Notes: generated by a model not told the origin, from the letters alone. A stretch of DNA of 64,000 nt from Closterium sp. NIES-65 (GCA_948144175.1 CANXME010001453.1:1550001-1614000), one strand, 5' to 3'; shown: positions 34,198 through 45,448, numbered from the stretch's first letter. Made by a program: numbers and translations.

Positions 34198-35215
34198 TGG
34201 CCGAATTCACTCTGACACTGACACATGAGCAACTCGGCCGTCTCATGCGCCAAATCGAAGATTCGGCGCTTGAAATTGCTACACTCACGGCAGAACGCGA
34301 CTCCACTCATTCAACAATCCACGGTGAATGCTCCAGCACCACCACACACGCCTGAAAATGCACCTGCACAGTCGGAGGAGCCAATCGTCAACTCATCAAG
34401 CACACTGACACAAAACGACAGCGTGGACAGCGCTCGGGCACAGCCAAAGATGGCGCCGAAAAATCAATGCCTGGCATGGATAAGAACAGGGCCGCACCAA
34501 GCCAGCGGGAGCCTCGCAAAGCCCGTCGGCACGTGCAGTTTGCAGCGACGAGTGGCGACTACGCCATCATGGCACCAATGCCACTCAAGCCACAGCGCCC
34601 GCCCTGTTTCGACCCAAGCCATCATAGAGATCCCACGGTTCAATCGTGGCTCTTCACGATGAACGTCTTCTTCGATGCGAATTACGTCGATTCAGATGCA
34701 GCGAAGATTCGTTACGCTGTTTCGCTGCTGAGGGGCCCTGCCATGGACTAGTGGCAAGTCATCGTGATGTCGCCACGCGCCTACAAGCCGCCGTCGCAAG
34801 AGGAAGGGCCCACGGATCCAGCCGTCACCTGGAGTTCATTTTGCAAAACCGCCCAGTACAACACGTAGGTTGCGTGGTGTGCAGGGCTTCGGACGCGCTT
34901 CAAGCCAATCGCGGCTTCTATTTTGGCGCGTCAAAGATTGCGTACTTGGCGGCAGCTCGGATTAGTTCAAGACTACACGAGCGGTTTTCTCGCATTGTAC
35001 GAGCAAGTCGGCTATATGCACGAAGCAAAGCGGGTGGACCGTTACGTCAGAGGGCTGAAGCGGGACATCTCGCACAAAATCATGCTATGCGAGCTCTCTA
35101 ATTTCAATGAGATCCTCGCGCTCGCCAAGAAAATCGACATTTTGCATCGTCCAAGAACGGGGTCCTACTATGGACATCGCCCTCGGGGCGTGATCCAGCA
35201 CGCCACTGTACACAC
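34198..35215 (+). mobile_element. Ty3/gypsy-like gag remnant G1
   Basis: From an ATG at 34198 the plus strand encodes gag-like pieces: a short coiled N-terminus (LTHEQLGRLMRQIEDSALEI), then a retrotransposon gag domain (CFDPSHHRDPTVQSWLFTM; SGFLALYEQVGYM...YVRGLKRDISHKIM). It is broken in several places and ends abruptly where minus-strand integrase of G2 begins. Its gag differs from that of G2, so it is probably a different family. Confidence 0.65.
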
Positions 35216-35221
35216 CGTGTA

Positions 35222-35560
35222 GTTGTGGCGTTGGTCGGTATGAAGTGACCCATTTTGGAGAACTTATCGATCACCACGAGGATGGAATCATGTCTCCGTG
35301 AGGTCGAAGGGAGTCCTGTGATGAAGACGAGGCTAACGACCTGCCATGGCTGCTCCGGTACGGGTAGAGGCTGAAGTAACCCTGCTTTTTTCTGTTTGCT
35401 GCTCTTCATCCGCTGGCACGTGTCGCAAGAGGTGACAAACTGCTGCACGTCTGCTGCCATCCCGAGCTAGTAGTAGTACTTTGCTATCCCTGCTAATGTC
35501 TTGTTGATCCCGAAATGTCCCGCGTAAGGTACGTCGTGAAACTCCTCCAATAGGATCTGC
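35222..35560 (-). pseudogene. G2 integrase remnant
   Basis: The zinc-binding region (VTSCDTCQRMKSSKQKKAGLLQ) and the start of the core (PWQVVSLVFITGLP...DSILVVIDKFSKMGHFIP) are typical of gypsy integrase. Confidence 0.85.
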
Positions 35561-35799
35561 CGTAGCGGGGCGTAATTTGGTACCTAAATCTTCCCTGAAC
35601 CCTTCCTTACAGCTAAGTCTTTCTCCCACTGTAACAGCTTCTTCGTCTGTGCTGTAGCGTTTTCTGCGTCCACGGAGTACCCATGTTGAAAAAAAACCCT
35701 TGAGCAGAGGGTTCATCCCGTCGAGCTGGATGCCTGCTACAGGACCGGGGCGGCTCAACGCGTCTGCCTTGTTGTGTAGCCCGCGCTTGTTGACGATGT

Positions 35800-36170
35800 C
35801 CTAGTGGAAGTGAGTTTCTAGGAAGTCCATCCACCGCACCTGTCGCCGCGAGAGCGTCGGCTGTGACTTCAGGTATTTGAGATTGCAGTGGTCAGTATAG
35901 ACTGTAGTCTTGGCTCCCTCTAGGTAACACCTCCACGCCTTGAAGGCTATGACGATGGCTAAGGCTTCGTTGTCGTGTATGGGGTAGTTCAGTTCTGCTC
36001 CGTGTAGCGTTTTACTGAGGTAGGCGATAGGTTGTAAACCGTTTCCATAATCTTGCATCGAAACTGCTCCGTCTGCTTCAACTATGTACTTTTTCTCGGG
36101 GTCGAGTAGGATAAGTACTGGCGCTGTAGTCAGTGTTGTTTGTAGCTGCTCCATGGCTTGATGATGAGGA
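35800..36170 (-). pseudogene. G2 RNase H remnant
   Basis: The YIVEADGAVSMQDYGNGLQPIAYLSK, NYPIHDNEALAIV and VYTDHCNLKYL blocks mark gypsy RNase H. Confidence 0.85.
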
Positions 36171-36199
36171 ATATCTCACTTGTAGGGCGTATCCTTTTT

Positions 36200-36960
36200 C
36201 AGTAGGTCGGTCCGTGGCGCTGCTATCTTAGCGTACTGTGGCACGAACCTATTGTAGTAGTTGGCGAAGCCTATGAACTGCTGAAATTCCTTCACGTTCT
36301 CCGGCACTTTCCACTTCTTAATGGCTTCGATCTTCCGCGGGTCCATGTGTTCTCCCTCAGCACTCACCATGTGCCCGAGAAACTGCACCTTCTTCAGAGC
36401 GAAGTCGCTCATCGACAGCTTCACATAGACCTTGTTTTTCCGCAAGATTTCGAACACCTTCCGTAGATGCTCCACGTGCTCCTTCATGTTCTTGAAGTGG
36501 ATAAGAATGTCGTCTAGGTACACCACTACGCACTCGTCCAGCAGGGGCCGTAAGATGTGATTCATCTCGGCTTGAAACGTTGCTGGTGCGTTGCAGAGTC
36601 TGAACTATTCGTAGGAGCCGTATCTGGTACGGAACGCCGTCTTGTGGACCAAGTTGTCTGCCATCTCAATCTGCCAGTAACCCGATTGTAGGTCCAGCTT
36701 CGAAAAGACTGCTGCACCACGCAGTTGGTCTAGTAGGTCCTCTATGCGCGGTATGGGATATTTGTTTTGAAATGTCTTTTGTTTAGTGCGCGGTAGTCGA
36801 TGCACATCAGTAAACTGCCGTCTGGTTTTGGAGTGAAGAGAACTGGTGCACCGTAGGGAGAGGTGGATGGGCGGATCAATTTTCTGTCGAGTAAATACTC
36901 GATCTGTTTTTTCATGTCTGTCAGCTCGGCCGGACTCAGCCGGTATGGTGCACATGAGAC
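36200..36960 (-). pseudogene. G2 reverse transcriptase remnant
   Basis: [28 protein letters not shown], the catalytic VVYLDDILIH and VQFLGHMVSAEG are gypsy RT motifs. The catalytic box is YLDD rather than the YVDD of the copia families here, which is common in gypsy elements. Confidence 0.88.
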
Positions 36961-38119
36961 GAGTTTTGCACCTGGTTCCTCCACGATCTCGTGCTCGTGG
37001 GTGCGTGCAAGGGGTACGTGTGCAGGTAGGTCGTCGGGCATTATATCCTTGTACTGCTCCAAGACCTCCTTCAGTGCTGCAAGTAGTTCTGTGTTCGGCT
37101 TCTCCTCCTCTGCTGCAGCCATAACCAGTTCTAGGTATCCCGTGTTATTCTCGTTCATCGTCTGTTCAAACCGAGCCAGTGCCATTTCAGGAATGTTCCC
37201 TGTATCCGTCCAGCTTCGTAGTGCCACTCGTTTCCCGCTTCAAGAAATCTCGCCCCAAGATGAAATCTAATCCCTTTATGTTCGTGATCAGCAATGTCGG
37301 CTTCCACCTCAGCACCCATATGTGCAGCTGCAGTGATGCTTCGCCATTGATGGGAAGTTTCGTACCGTCCAACATCGTTGCCGTGAACTTGGTCTCCTCC
37401 GAAGGTTCTCCAATTTTCTCCAATGTCCCGCGGTCGCACACCGAGTGAGACGCACCGCTGTCCACCAGTGCCTGGAGGCGTCGCCCGTTGAAGATCACCT
37501 TGAGTACTAGTGGTTGTTGCCGCTCCGAGTAACCGTAGATGGTCTCGCTTATAGGATCATAGGGTACGTCGAAGATATCTCCCATAGGTCCCGCGCTCGA
37601 AGCTGCTGATTCCATATCAGTTTTCAGCTGAGTAGGGCTAGAAGGATTTATCCGAGGACGATTCAGCTTTGTCTTGGCCTGGAACCATCTCCTAAGCCTT
37701 TGCAGCTGTGTAGGCTTCACCTGTGGGCACTGGGGAGCCTTTATGCTATGCTGCAGGGAGAGAATATTAACTCCTTGGAACGCACGACCCTTTTCAGCGC
37801 TCCGGAATGGTTTGCCCAACTTCTCAGGTACCTGAATAATGTTTGAAGGCTTTTCCTAGGCCTCGAAATCTCCCCTGGATTTTTTAAAGGCTTGAAAACC
37901 TCGAGAGGGAATATTCTTACTCTCTGGGGTGTTCGGCTGGAGTTTCCCAGTCGGTGCATAGTCTTGTTTCGCGGAGCCTCCATTTGTCTCGGCGATTCCC
38001 CCTGTTGCCGGACGGTCGTGGCGTTTTAAATTCGCGCCATCGTGTCCTCCTTTTTTCGCCATCATGGATGTCGCACTGTTGTTGCCCTACAGCTCCGCTC
38101 GTGCCTTCTTCATTTTCCA

Positions 38120-38161
38120 ACACGCCAAGCATCGATGTCTTGCTGCACCGCAAAATTCGCA
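38120..38161 (-). other. G2 gag zinc knuckle
   Basis: CEFCGAARHRCLAC fits C-X2-C-X4-H-X4-C, the canonical nucleocapsid zinc knuckle. Confidence 0.75.
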
Positions 38162-38471
38162 CTTCTCATATTTTGTCGGCCGCTGCTTTGCGTCGATCTT
38201 GTCAATATCCATCGGGTCCGCAGTCATGGGTGGTGCCAATCGCTCTGTCCCGAATCAACTGCTCGGCACACGTCATCGTGTTTCAGGTTGATCTTGCATC
38301 AGCGCATCGAATCTCTCTGCTGCACACACCATGTCGCGGTAGTTGTTGTAGTTTGCGGCAATCGCCTGTCGGCGGACTTCCGTGTTTAGCCCCTCAGTAT
38401 ACGCTTGGATTTTTTCTCCTTCTTGCAGGTCGGTAATTCGGTTGAAGAGGCTCTCCATCTGCCGCGTGTAC

Positions 38472-38601
38472 TGTCAGAATATTATTCTTATGTTCTAGCC
38501 TGTAGTGGGGTGCTCTATAGCGAGTACAACCCTTCTAGGGTTTGCTATTTGTATCCCCATTTCTGCTAGTTCAATCCTCTTTCTTCCTTCTAATTTTGAC
38601 A
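38472..38601 (+). repeat. 5' LTR of F
   Basis: 130 bp, TGTCAGAATA...TTTTGACA, family B-like; preceded by TSD TGTAC. Confidence 0.9.
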
Positions 38602-38686
38602 TGCTATCAAAGCAGGTCGATCCCCCTTGGATCGATCCTGTGGGTGGGTTACCACCTCGCTTCCGCTGCTACTCTTTCCTCCCGCC

Positions 38687-38794
38687 GTGCGCCCCGAGGC
38701 GCGCGGCGGTTTTCTGCCCGCCGTGCGCCCCGAGGCGCGCGGCGGTTCTTTGTCCGCTGTGCGCCCCGAGGCGCGCGGCGGGCTTCTGCCCTAC
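38687..38794 (+). repeat. Three 36-bp tandem repeats in the F leader
   Basis: Units begin at 38,687, 38,723 and 38,759, each opening GTGCGCCCCGAGGCGCGCGG. Each unit contains a short GC palindrome. They lie close behind the primer site. Confidence 0.85.
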
Positions 38795-39180
38795 GTCGCG
38801 GCCCCGCCCCGACCGTCGCGGCCCCGCCCCTTGACGCGGCCCCGCTCTACGTCGCGGCCCCGCCCCGGCCCGTCGCCGCCCGTGCGCCTGCCCGGCTCGG
38901 CCCCGCCTTTCGTCGCGGCCCCGCCCCGGCCTTTTGCCGCCCGTGCGCCTCCCCGGCTCGGCCCCGCCCTACCTGTCGCGGTCCCGCCCTACGTCGCGGC
39001 CCCGCCGCCGACCTGTCGCGGCCCCGCCCTACGTCGCGGCCCCGCCCCTTGTCGCGGCCCCGCCCTACGATGCGGCCCCGCCCTGCGTCGCGGCCCCGCC
39101 CCTCGAAGCGGCCCAACCCTACGTCGCGGCCCCGCCCCTCGTCGCGGTCCCGCCCCTTATCGCGGCCCCGCCCTCCGATC
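38795..39180 (+). repeat. C-rich repeat tract of F
   Basis: Repeated GTCGCGGCCCCGCCC-type units of about 18-24 bp. The sense strand is C-rich, as in the leaders of B2, B3 and B5. Arg/Pro-rich open frames here are by-products. Confidence 0.85.
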
Positions 39181-39227
39181 AGGTCCGTGGTGGGCCCTTT
39201 CCTCCGCACCCCCCCCCTCCCCCCATT

Positions 39228-39301
39228 TCCCGTCGTCCTGTCGAGGCGACCTGAGGGGGCCGCTTGCGGCCCCCTCAGGTCGCCTCGACAGGACGACGGG
39301 A
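39228..39301. other. Perfect 36-bp inverted repeat with 2-base loop
   Basis: The left arm 39228-39263 is the exact reverse complement of the right arm 39266-39301; the loop is TT. The centre reads CTGAGGGGGCCGC-TT-GCGGCCCCCTCAG. It lies inside the interior of F. Confidence 0.95.
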
Positions 39302-39554
39302 GGGGCGAGCTGTGGGGTGGCGGGTATGGGGGTGGCCGGTGTGCCTTCCTCCCTTGCTCCTCCTCCTCCTTCGTCTCCCTCTGCTGCAGCTGTCGCTGAG
39401 GGGGGTGGTTGTGTGGGAGACTCGGGTTTAGGGTTTACGGGGGGTGCGTGGGAGTAGAGCTAGCGGTGTAGCAGTGGGTGTGTATGAGAGGGGTGGGACT
39501 GTGTGCGGGAGGATGAGCGGAGGTTGCCAGTTTGTCGTCAGCAACACCTGTATT

Positions 39555-39683
39555 CCGGGGGCTTCGCCCGGTAGCCCAGTCGTAGCCAGCTGTGCCAGCC
39601 GCCCGTGGGTCCGTTGCTCGTCTGCCGCTACTTTAGCCGCGGGGCCAGTTACTCCAGTAGTCCGGGGGCTTCGCCCGGTAGCC
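39555..39683. repeat. Pair of short GC hairpins in F
   Basis: The 20-bp motif CCGGGGGCTTCGCCCGGTAG starts at 39,555 and again at 39,662, 107 bp apart. Each can fold with CCGGG against CCCGG. Confidence 0.7.
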
Positions 39684-39931
39684 GCTGTGCCAGTGTGCCT
39701 CCTGTTGCCCGTGTGTCTGCAGCTTCAGCTGTCGCCTCCCAACTCCTCTCGCTCTCACTCCTCCTCCTCACTTGCCCGTTGTGACCACCACTAGCTTTGC
39801 TTATAATTGTAAACTCTAAACTATTTCTTCTTGAACTTGTGCTCAGAATGTGTGGTGACATTGTGATCCACCCTGAGCTTGTTTTGCTTTGCCTACTCTG
39901 CTGATTACGCCCCACTTTGGCTATGGGGGTG

Positions 39932-40061
39932 TGTCAGAATATTATTCTTATGTTCTAGCCTGTAGTGGGGTGCTCTATAGCGAGTACAACCCTTCTAGGG
40001 TTTGCTATTTGTATCCCCATTTCTGCTAGTTCAATCCTCTTTCTTCCTTCTAATTTTGGCA
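39932..40061 (+). repeat. 3' LTR of F
   Basis: 130 bp, nearly identical to 38472-38601, followed by TSD TGTAC at 40062-40066. Confidence 0.9.
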
Positions 40062-40650
40062 TGTACTGTGTTACACTGCCGAACTGTTTATGCCGATGAA
40101 TCTGCTGCCGCGCCATGTATCTGGAGTTGATTGGTTCGAAACGTTGAATTAAAGCTTCCCGAAACTGCGTCCATGACCCCTCGCCTCGGATCTTATTGCT
40201 GTTGTAAATCCACTCAAGCGCCGGGCCTCGTTATAGTGTTGCTGCGAGCCGAATCCGCATTGCATCGTGTGTTGGGGTCGTACAGCCAACGGCCTCGAAG
40301 TAAATTTCGAGGGTCGCAATGAATCGACGGACGTCGGTGTCTCTTGCATTCATATTGAACGTCTCCGGTAGCCTAGGACGTGCCGCCTCAAGATTCACTG
40401 TAGCCGCTGCCGCTGCTGTTGGGTGAAGCGTCGGTGTCACCGCTGCTGTTAGAGACGTTGCTGCTGCATTCGCCGCTGCGTTCGCTGTTGCCGTGGCGGC
40501 TACTGACTGGTTCGCGAGAAGCTCCTCTATTTGCTGGAGTGCCACTCGCGTTGGGTCCAAGCTGGTGTGTAACTCCATTTTCCTCCATTTGGCGATTTAC
40601 AGGAAGATTTGCAACGAAAATACTTGAGTTCTAGGGGCTGGTAATCTTAC
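40062..40650 (-). mobile_element. Ty3/gypsy G2, gag N-terminal part beyond F
   Basis: The minus strand encodes MELHTSLDPTRVALQQIEEL, an Ala/Thr-rich stretch and RPRLPETFNMNARDTDVRRF, a gag domain that resumes left of F at 38471. Sequence upstream of 40,580 looks like the G2 leader, but no LTR is visible. Confidence 0.75.
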
Positions 40651-40735
40651 TGTGGGTCGAACCGTCCACAGGGCTTTCTTACAGGGTAGCCTTCACGAGG
40701 CCATCTGGTTGGTTCGACTGTGGCACAGGCTCAAG
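40651..40735 (+). mobile_element. Short inverted scrap of copia RT
   Basis: The plus strand encodes RAFLQGSLHEAIWL, matching the copia RT block STAFLQGSLHEEIWL, but opposite in orientation to adjoining B4. GTCGAACC and GGTTCGAC lie on either side. Confidence 0.6.
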
Positions 40736-41849
40736 GTTAAAGCTAGACTCAGGCTCTCGACGCTCAGGGGTGGAAGCACGAGTCTCAGGCTCTCGACGCT
40801 CAGTCAGGGACTCCGACACCGCAGTGTAAGGAGCAGGCAGTGGGGAGTGTGGTAGCAGTGGCGGCTGTGACTGGTCCGCCGCTGGACACAGCAACGGAAG
40901 AGTAGTACCTGCCACAAGGAAACCAATAGCACCTGGCTGAAGACTGAGAAGGTGGCGAAGGGCACTAGTAGCTCCACCAGGATCTCCAGCACCTCCAGCA
41001 CCTCCAGCACCAGAAGCACCAGCAGCTCCAGTACCCCTAGCACCTCCAGTACCAGCAGCACCTTCAGCACCTCCAGCACCAACAGCTCCACGGCCTCCAG
41101 CACCTGCAGCACCTCCAGGACCTCTAGCACCTCCTGCACCAGCAGCACCAGCAGCTCCAGTACCCCTAGCAACTCCAGCACCTTCAGCACCAACAGCTCC
41201 ACGACCTCCAGCACCAGTAGCACCTCCAGTACCTCCAGCACCAGTAGCTCCAAGTCCTCCGGTAGGAGCTCCGACGACACCAACACCAACAGGACTCGCA
41301 GCACCCCCAGAGTCAGCACCCAAACTCGCAGCACCCCCAGAGTCAGAACTCTCGGTCTCTGCACTCTCAGGCTCAGTACCTTCAGTCCCAGCACTCTCAG
41401 GCTCAGTACCCTCACTCTCAGCACCATCAGGCTCTGTACCCTCAGTCCCAGCACCCTCAGGCTTGGTACCCTCAGTCCGAGCACCCCCAGGCTCAGTACC
41501 CTCAGTCCCAGCACCCCCAGGCTCAGTACCCTCAGTCTACGCTTCAGTGTCCGCAGCAGCAGGCTGCGGAGGCAGAGAAGACGGCCGTGGCGGGAAACCT
41601 GGGGGGGTCTCCAAGCGAGGAGTGCGGCGAGTGGTCGCCGTGTCGTCGGCGACGGCGTCACCCCCCTCAGGTGAGTTAGAGGAGTCAGAAGAGATCTCAA
41701 CTGGCTCATCCACGGGGGGTGGGTCTACCTGAGACACACCTGAGGGAGCAGGACCCTGAGGGGGAAGGGGGTCTACCGGGGGGGGGACTGGTACCAGGAA
41801 GAGAGGTGCGAGGGGGACCGGGTGGGACGCGTGCGGGTGAAGTCGATAG

Positions 41850-42900
41850 TAACACACCGACTCGTCGAAGGTGACGTCCTGAGAGGACAGAACACGACGC
41901 GAGGCAAGGTGGTAGAACTGCCACGGTGGAGCGTTGGTGGGGAAGCCCAGGAAGACACAGCGGAGAGTGCGAGAGGAGAGCTTGCTCGCTTTGGTATCGC
42001 GAACAAGGGAGAGCGCGCCCCAGACCAGAAACGACGACGCATCACCAGGCTGTCCTGTCCGACGAAGTGTGGGCGAGGTCTCTGGAGCAGAGACACGGGG
42101 CCAGAGGTTGAGCTGATGTGCGGCGTATTGGACCGCAAACGGCCACAAGAAATGGGGAGCAACCGCATGGATCATGGAGGTACGAGCGACCTCCATGATC
42201 AGGCCAATGCGACGCTCAGCAATCCCATTTTGTTGCGGAGAGGCCAGAAGCGTGAATGACTGGGCGATGCCCTCATCCTGGCAGAACGTCTCAAGGACGC
42301 CAGAGGAGAACTCACCACCCCTGTCAGAGTGCAGACGTAGGACTGGAAAGTCCCGCCGAAACCGCTCGCGCAGCTGGTGACGAGTAGCACGGATCCAGGG
42401 GATCAAGACACCACTGATATCCACCTTGCGCCGCAAGGGGAAGACTGTGGTGTAGCGTGTGTAGTCGTCAACCACCAGGAGGAAGTAGCGCTCCTGGTCC
42501 GTTCCACCGACAGGGGCCGGGCCCCACACGTCCAGGTGGAGAGTCTGCAGAGGAGCAGTGGTCGGAGGAAACTTGGAGGAGTGAGGAGCGGCGCGCTGCC
42601 GCCCCTCAACGCAAGGAAGGCACGGCGGTGCAAGCGAGCGCGGGAGGGGTGGCAGGGTCGCAGGGAGGCCAAAGACCAGGAGCCGGGAGTGCATACCGCG
42701 CAGACGCAGCTGCGACAGGTGGCCAAGACAGTGGTGCCAAAGCTGCGCAGGGTGGGGGAGGAGGCGACACGAGCAGGACGCAGCGAGCTGACCGGACGCA
42801 GCCACCTGACCAGACGTAGCTACCTGTGCAGACGCTGTGGTGAGTGTGTACAGGTTCGACCCCGGCTACCGTGTGAACGTAGCCAGGTGACGGCCTGTCT
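41850..42900 (-). pseudogene. B4 pre-integrase and integrase region
   Basis: HHCLGHLSQLRL, CVEGRQ, HLDVWGPAPVGG, VVDDYTRYTT, HSDRGGEFSSG and QQNGIAERRIG mark the copia integrase module. Confidence 0.9.
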
Positions 42901-45311
42901 TGGCGCATGTGCAGATTGCCACACGCTGACCTCCAAGAGTAAATGTGTCAACCCATACATCCTGGAGGATGGCGCTGCTCACCAGGTTCGTCGAGAACGA
43001 GGGGAGGTGGAGACCGGACAGAGAGCCAGAGGGGACAGTTGGGCACGGGAGGACAGTGGAGTGGCGTGCAACCACGAGGCCTCTAGAGGAGTCCACCAGT
43101 GAGACTGGGACTGGTGTAGTGAGTGGGGTGACAGTGGTGCAGTCGCGAAAGAAGCAACGTGACGCACCAGAGTCAAGGGTGAAAGTGTGCAAGACCTCAG
43201 CAGTAGCAGCAGACTCACTAGCACATGGGGCAGTAGCGATACTAGCACCTAGGACGGCAGCAGACTCACTAGCACCTGAGGGAGCAGTATCACTACCGGC
43301 ATCGCATGGCACACACGATTAACACGCACCCTCAACACTATAATCAGCAACATACATAGCATAGAGAGCAGCATTGATCTTAGCAAAGTCAAGAGCAAAC
43401 ACATCTACCCCCTTCCCCATCAGCTGCAGCCAGTTCGGCACCTGCTGGTCCTCGCTGTTCTCAGTCACCTAGGCATCCTCAAGACGGCCGAAGCACTTGT
43501 ACTCAGTGTGCGGCTTCCCGCAGATTGTGCCCTTCAGAAGCCCCGTGCGCCGGACATAAGGGCAGCGACCAGAGCCCCCAGAGCCCCCACGCTGGAGAAC
43601 CCACTCACGGAGCTGCTGGTCGGTGGGGTTGTCCGGGAGGCGCGGCAGCTGCTGACCACTCCTGTAGCCACGGGAGGGTCCACGAGCGTCACCACCCCTG
43701 CCAGACCCACCCCGACCTCCTCCGCCTCCCCCGCTACCCCAACCGCCTCCCCCACCACCGCCGCCTCCTCCACCCTATCCTCCTCCTCCACTGCCGCCAC
43801 CCACAGAGCCACCCCCAGAGCCTCCACCACCCCCACCACCACCCCCACCACCACCCCCGCCACCCCCTCCGCTGCTGCCACTACCACCACCCCTGCCCCC
43901 TCTGCCCTTGCTGTTGTTGCACCTTCCATTGGGAGCAGACGCAGCGCCAACGTCCTCAGCACCAAGAAGGTCGACTGCAGCAGCGGTAGCAACTGAGGGG
44001 AGGAGAGGGGAGGGAGTACACCCTTCAAAGAAGGGGGAGCGGGGGGTGCCACAAGAGGCAGCGACAGCGACAGTGCTCTTCTCAACCTCGAGAAGGGCCT
44101 TTTCAAGCGAGTCAAGTGTGAGCTCAGTGGGGTCCATGGCTAGGAACTGGTTCCTAACAGTGCGAAGGGAGTCAGGGAGGCGAGTGATAAGAAAGTACAG
44201 GGTGAAGTACTGCAGGGGGGGTTCTTGGCGAGAAAGGCCGGCTTGAGAGCGGCACGGAAGTGGTCCTCACTAGAGCAGAGGTAGGTAAAGAGGTCAGAGA
44301 CAGTGCGGAACTCAACTAGATTGGGATGAAGCATGAGACGGCAGCATGAGACGGCCTACAGCAGCAGTAGCTGGGGAGGAGTAGCAAGAAACTACAGCGT
44401 CATAGAGATCCTTGGCCGTTTTCTGCCAGCTAAAGTGCGCGCGCTCAGTGACGGGCAGGTGGTTGCAGACAGCAAGGCGGGCAGCTGCATCACGCATGAG
44501 CCACTTGGACAGATCCTCTACAGCGTCGGCAGCAAGGGCTGGGAGCTTTTCCTTAGTGTGTAAAGACAAGGAAAGACCATCCTTAGACTCGCTCTACAGG
44601 AACAGCTGGAGATCGTCGAGCCAGGCATAAAAGGTAATAGCGCGGCCCTCAGCATCGAACGTAAGAACTGACAAGTTAGCCATAGCAGCAGTAGCAGTGG
44701 CAGCAGTAGCAGCTGTAGCAAGTGCAGTAGCAGCAGCAACAGCAGTAGCACTAGCTGTAGTAGCAGTAGTTGCAGTAGCAGTGGGAGCAGTAGCAGCTGT
44801 AGCAAGTGCAGTAGTAGCAGCACCAGCAGTATCATTAGCTGTAGCAGCTGTAGGTGAAGTAGCACTAGCAATGCGGGCTGGGCGGCACGGCTCGGACACA
44901 GTGGCAGAGCAGCAGCGGCACGTAGCAGAAGCAGCAGGCGCACAGTTGCAGTAGGCGCGTGCGGGCTGTGAGCTAGCAAACCAAGGGCACGCAACAAGTG
45001 AGCACGGAGCAGCTCAAAAAAAGGGCCCGCAGCAGGTGCATGCTAGGGGTTGGCGGGCAACGTGAGTGGCGCGCGCAACAGCAGGAACGAGGGGGGACCG
45101 GGCGTAGGGGCTAATGGGCCGTGCGAGTGGCACACGGGGCAGCTAGGGCGCGGTCAAGGGGGGTCGCACTTGACTAGGCTGAAGAATCACGCCTAGGGCA
45201 GAAAAAAACCGTCTCGCCTACAGCGCGTTTTCGCATTTCGTGTTTCTCCTAGGGGCGTGACTTGGACAGCAGATCGAAATATGAGTGGTGGGCCTGCTGA
45301 AAAATTCGGTC

Positions 45312-45316
45312 CTAAG
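45312..45316. repeat. Target site duplication of B5, left copy
   Basis: CTAAG; the matching copy is at 52832-52836, right after the B5 5' LTR. Confidence 0.88.
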
Positions 45317-45448
45317 TGACGAGAAGTGAGAATGGAATGAATGAACTATGAATCACTTGGGTACAAGTACTAACCCTAATTGAGTTGTACCCCTTATGGG
45401 CTACCCCACTACAGCCTACACAAATGTATAAGCTATAATGTTCTGACA
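45317..45448 (-). repeat. 3' LTR of B5 (132 bp)
   Basis: Sense TGTCAGAACATTATAGC...CTCGTCA. The polypurine tract CTATGGGGGTG (sense) lies just to its right. Confidence 0.9.

Larger units (their letters stand above)
35216..38471 (-). mobile_element. Ty3/gypsy element G2, main part
   Basis: On the minus strand, from high to low coordinates: gag with zinc knuckle, protease (VDSGASHSVCDRG near 37,445), RT, RNase H and integrase. Integrase last is the Ty3/gypsy order. The gag N-terminal part is on the far side of F (40062-40650). The integrase end is lost at the junction with G1. No LTRs are visible, and many breaks are apparent, so it is old. Confidence 0.88.
38472..40061 (+). mobile_element. 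Non-autonomous LTR element F (1,590 bp)
   Basis: Two 130-bp LTRs with about one difference, primer-site-like TGCTATCAAAGCAGG after the left LTR, polypurine tract CTATGGGGGTG before the right LTR, and perfect 5-bp target duplications TGTAC (38467-38471 and 40062-40066). The ~1.33-kb interior has no gag or pol. It consists of C-rich tandem repeats, a perfect 36-bp hairpin and a 3' region resembling the family B 3' UTR (GTGATCCACCCTGAGCTT). Mobilisation by family B proteins is inferred from the shared ends. It is inserted in G2 gag and appears young. Confidence 0.9.
40736..45316 (-). mobile_element. Copia family B-like element B4, main part
   Basis: Minus strand: gag from an ATG at 44683 (MANLSVLTFDAEGRAITFYA), Gly/Ala-rich tract, His/Cys motif (about 43,490-43,580), protease (DSGASRCFFRD near 43,160), integrase, and Gly/Ala/Glu-rich linker. 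RT and RNase H are absent. The 5' LTR and primer site lie at 52,846-52,999, beyond the B5 insertion. Its leader (44,700-45,300) is weakly repetitive (GCAGTAGCA units) rather than strongly C-rich. Several breaks; more diverged than B1-B3 and B5. Confidence 0.87.

Noticed and set aside
40640-40745. tRNA gene suggested by GGTTCGAC-type motifs
   Set aside because: No A box, acceptor stem or cloverleaf could be formed around them.
45317-45448. A single LTR shared by B4 and B5, as at 12225
   Set aside because: CTAAG duplications and B4's own LTR at 52859-52999 show that B5 is a separate insertion inside B4.
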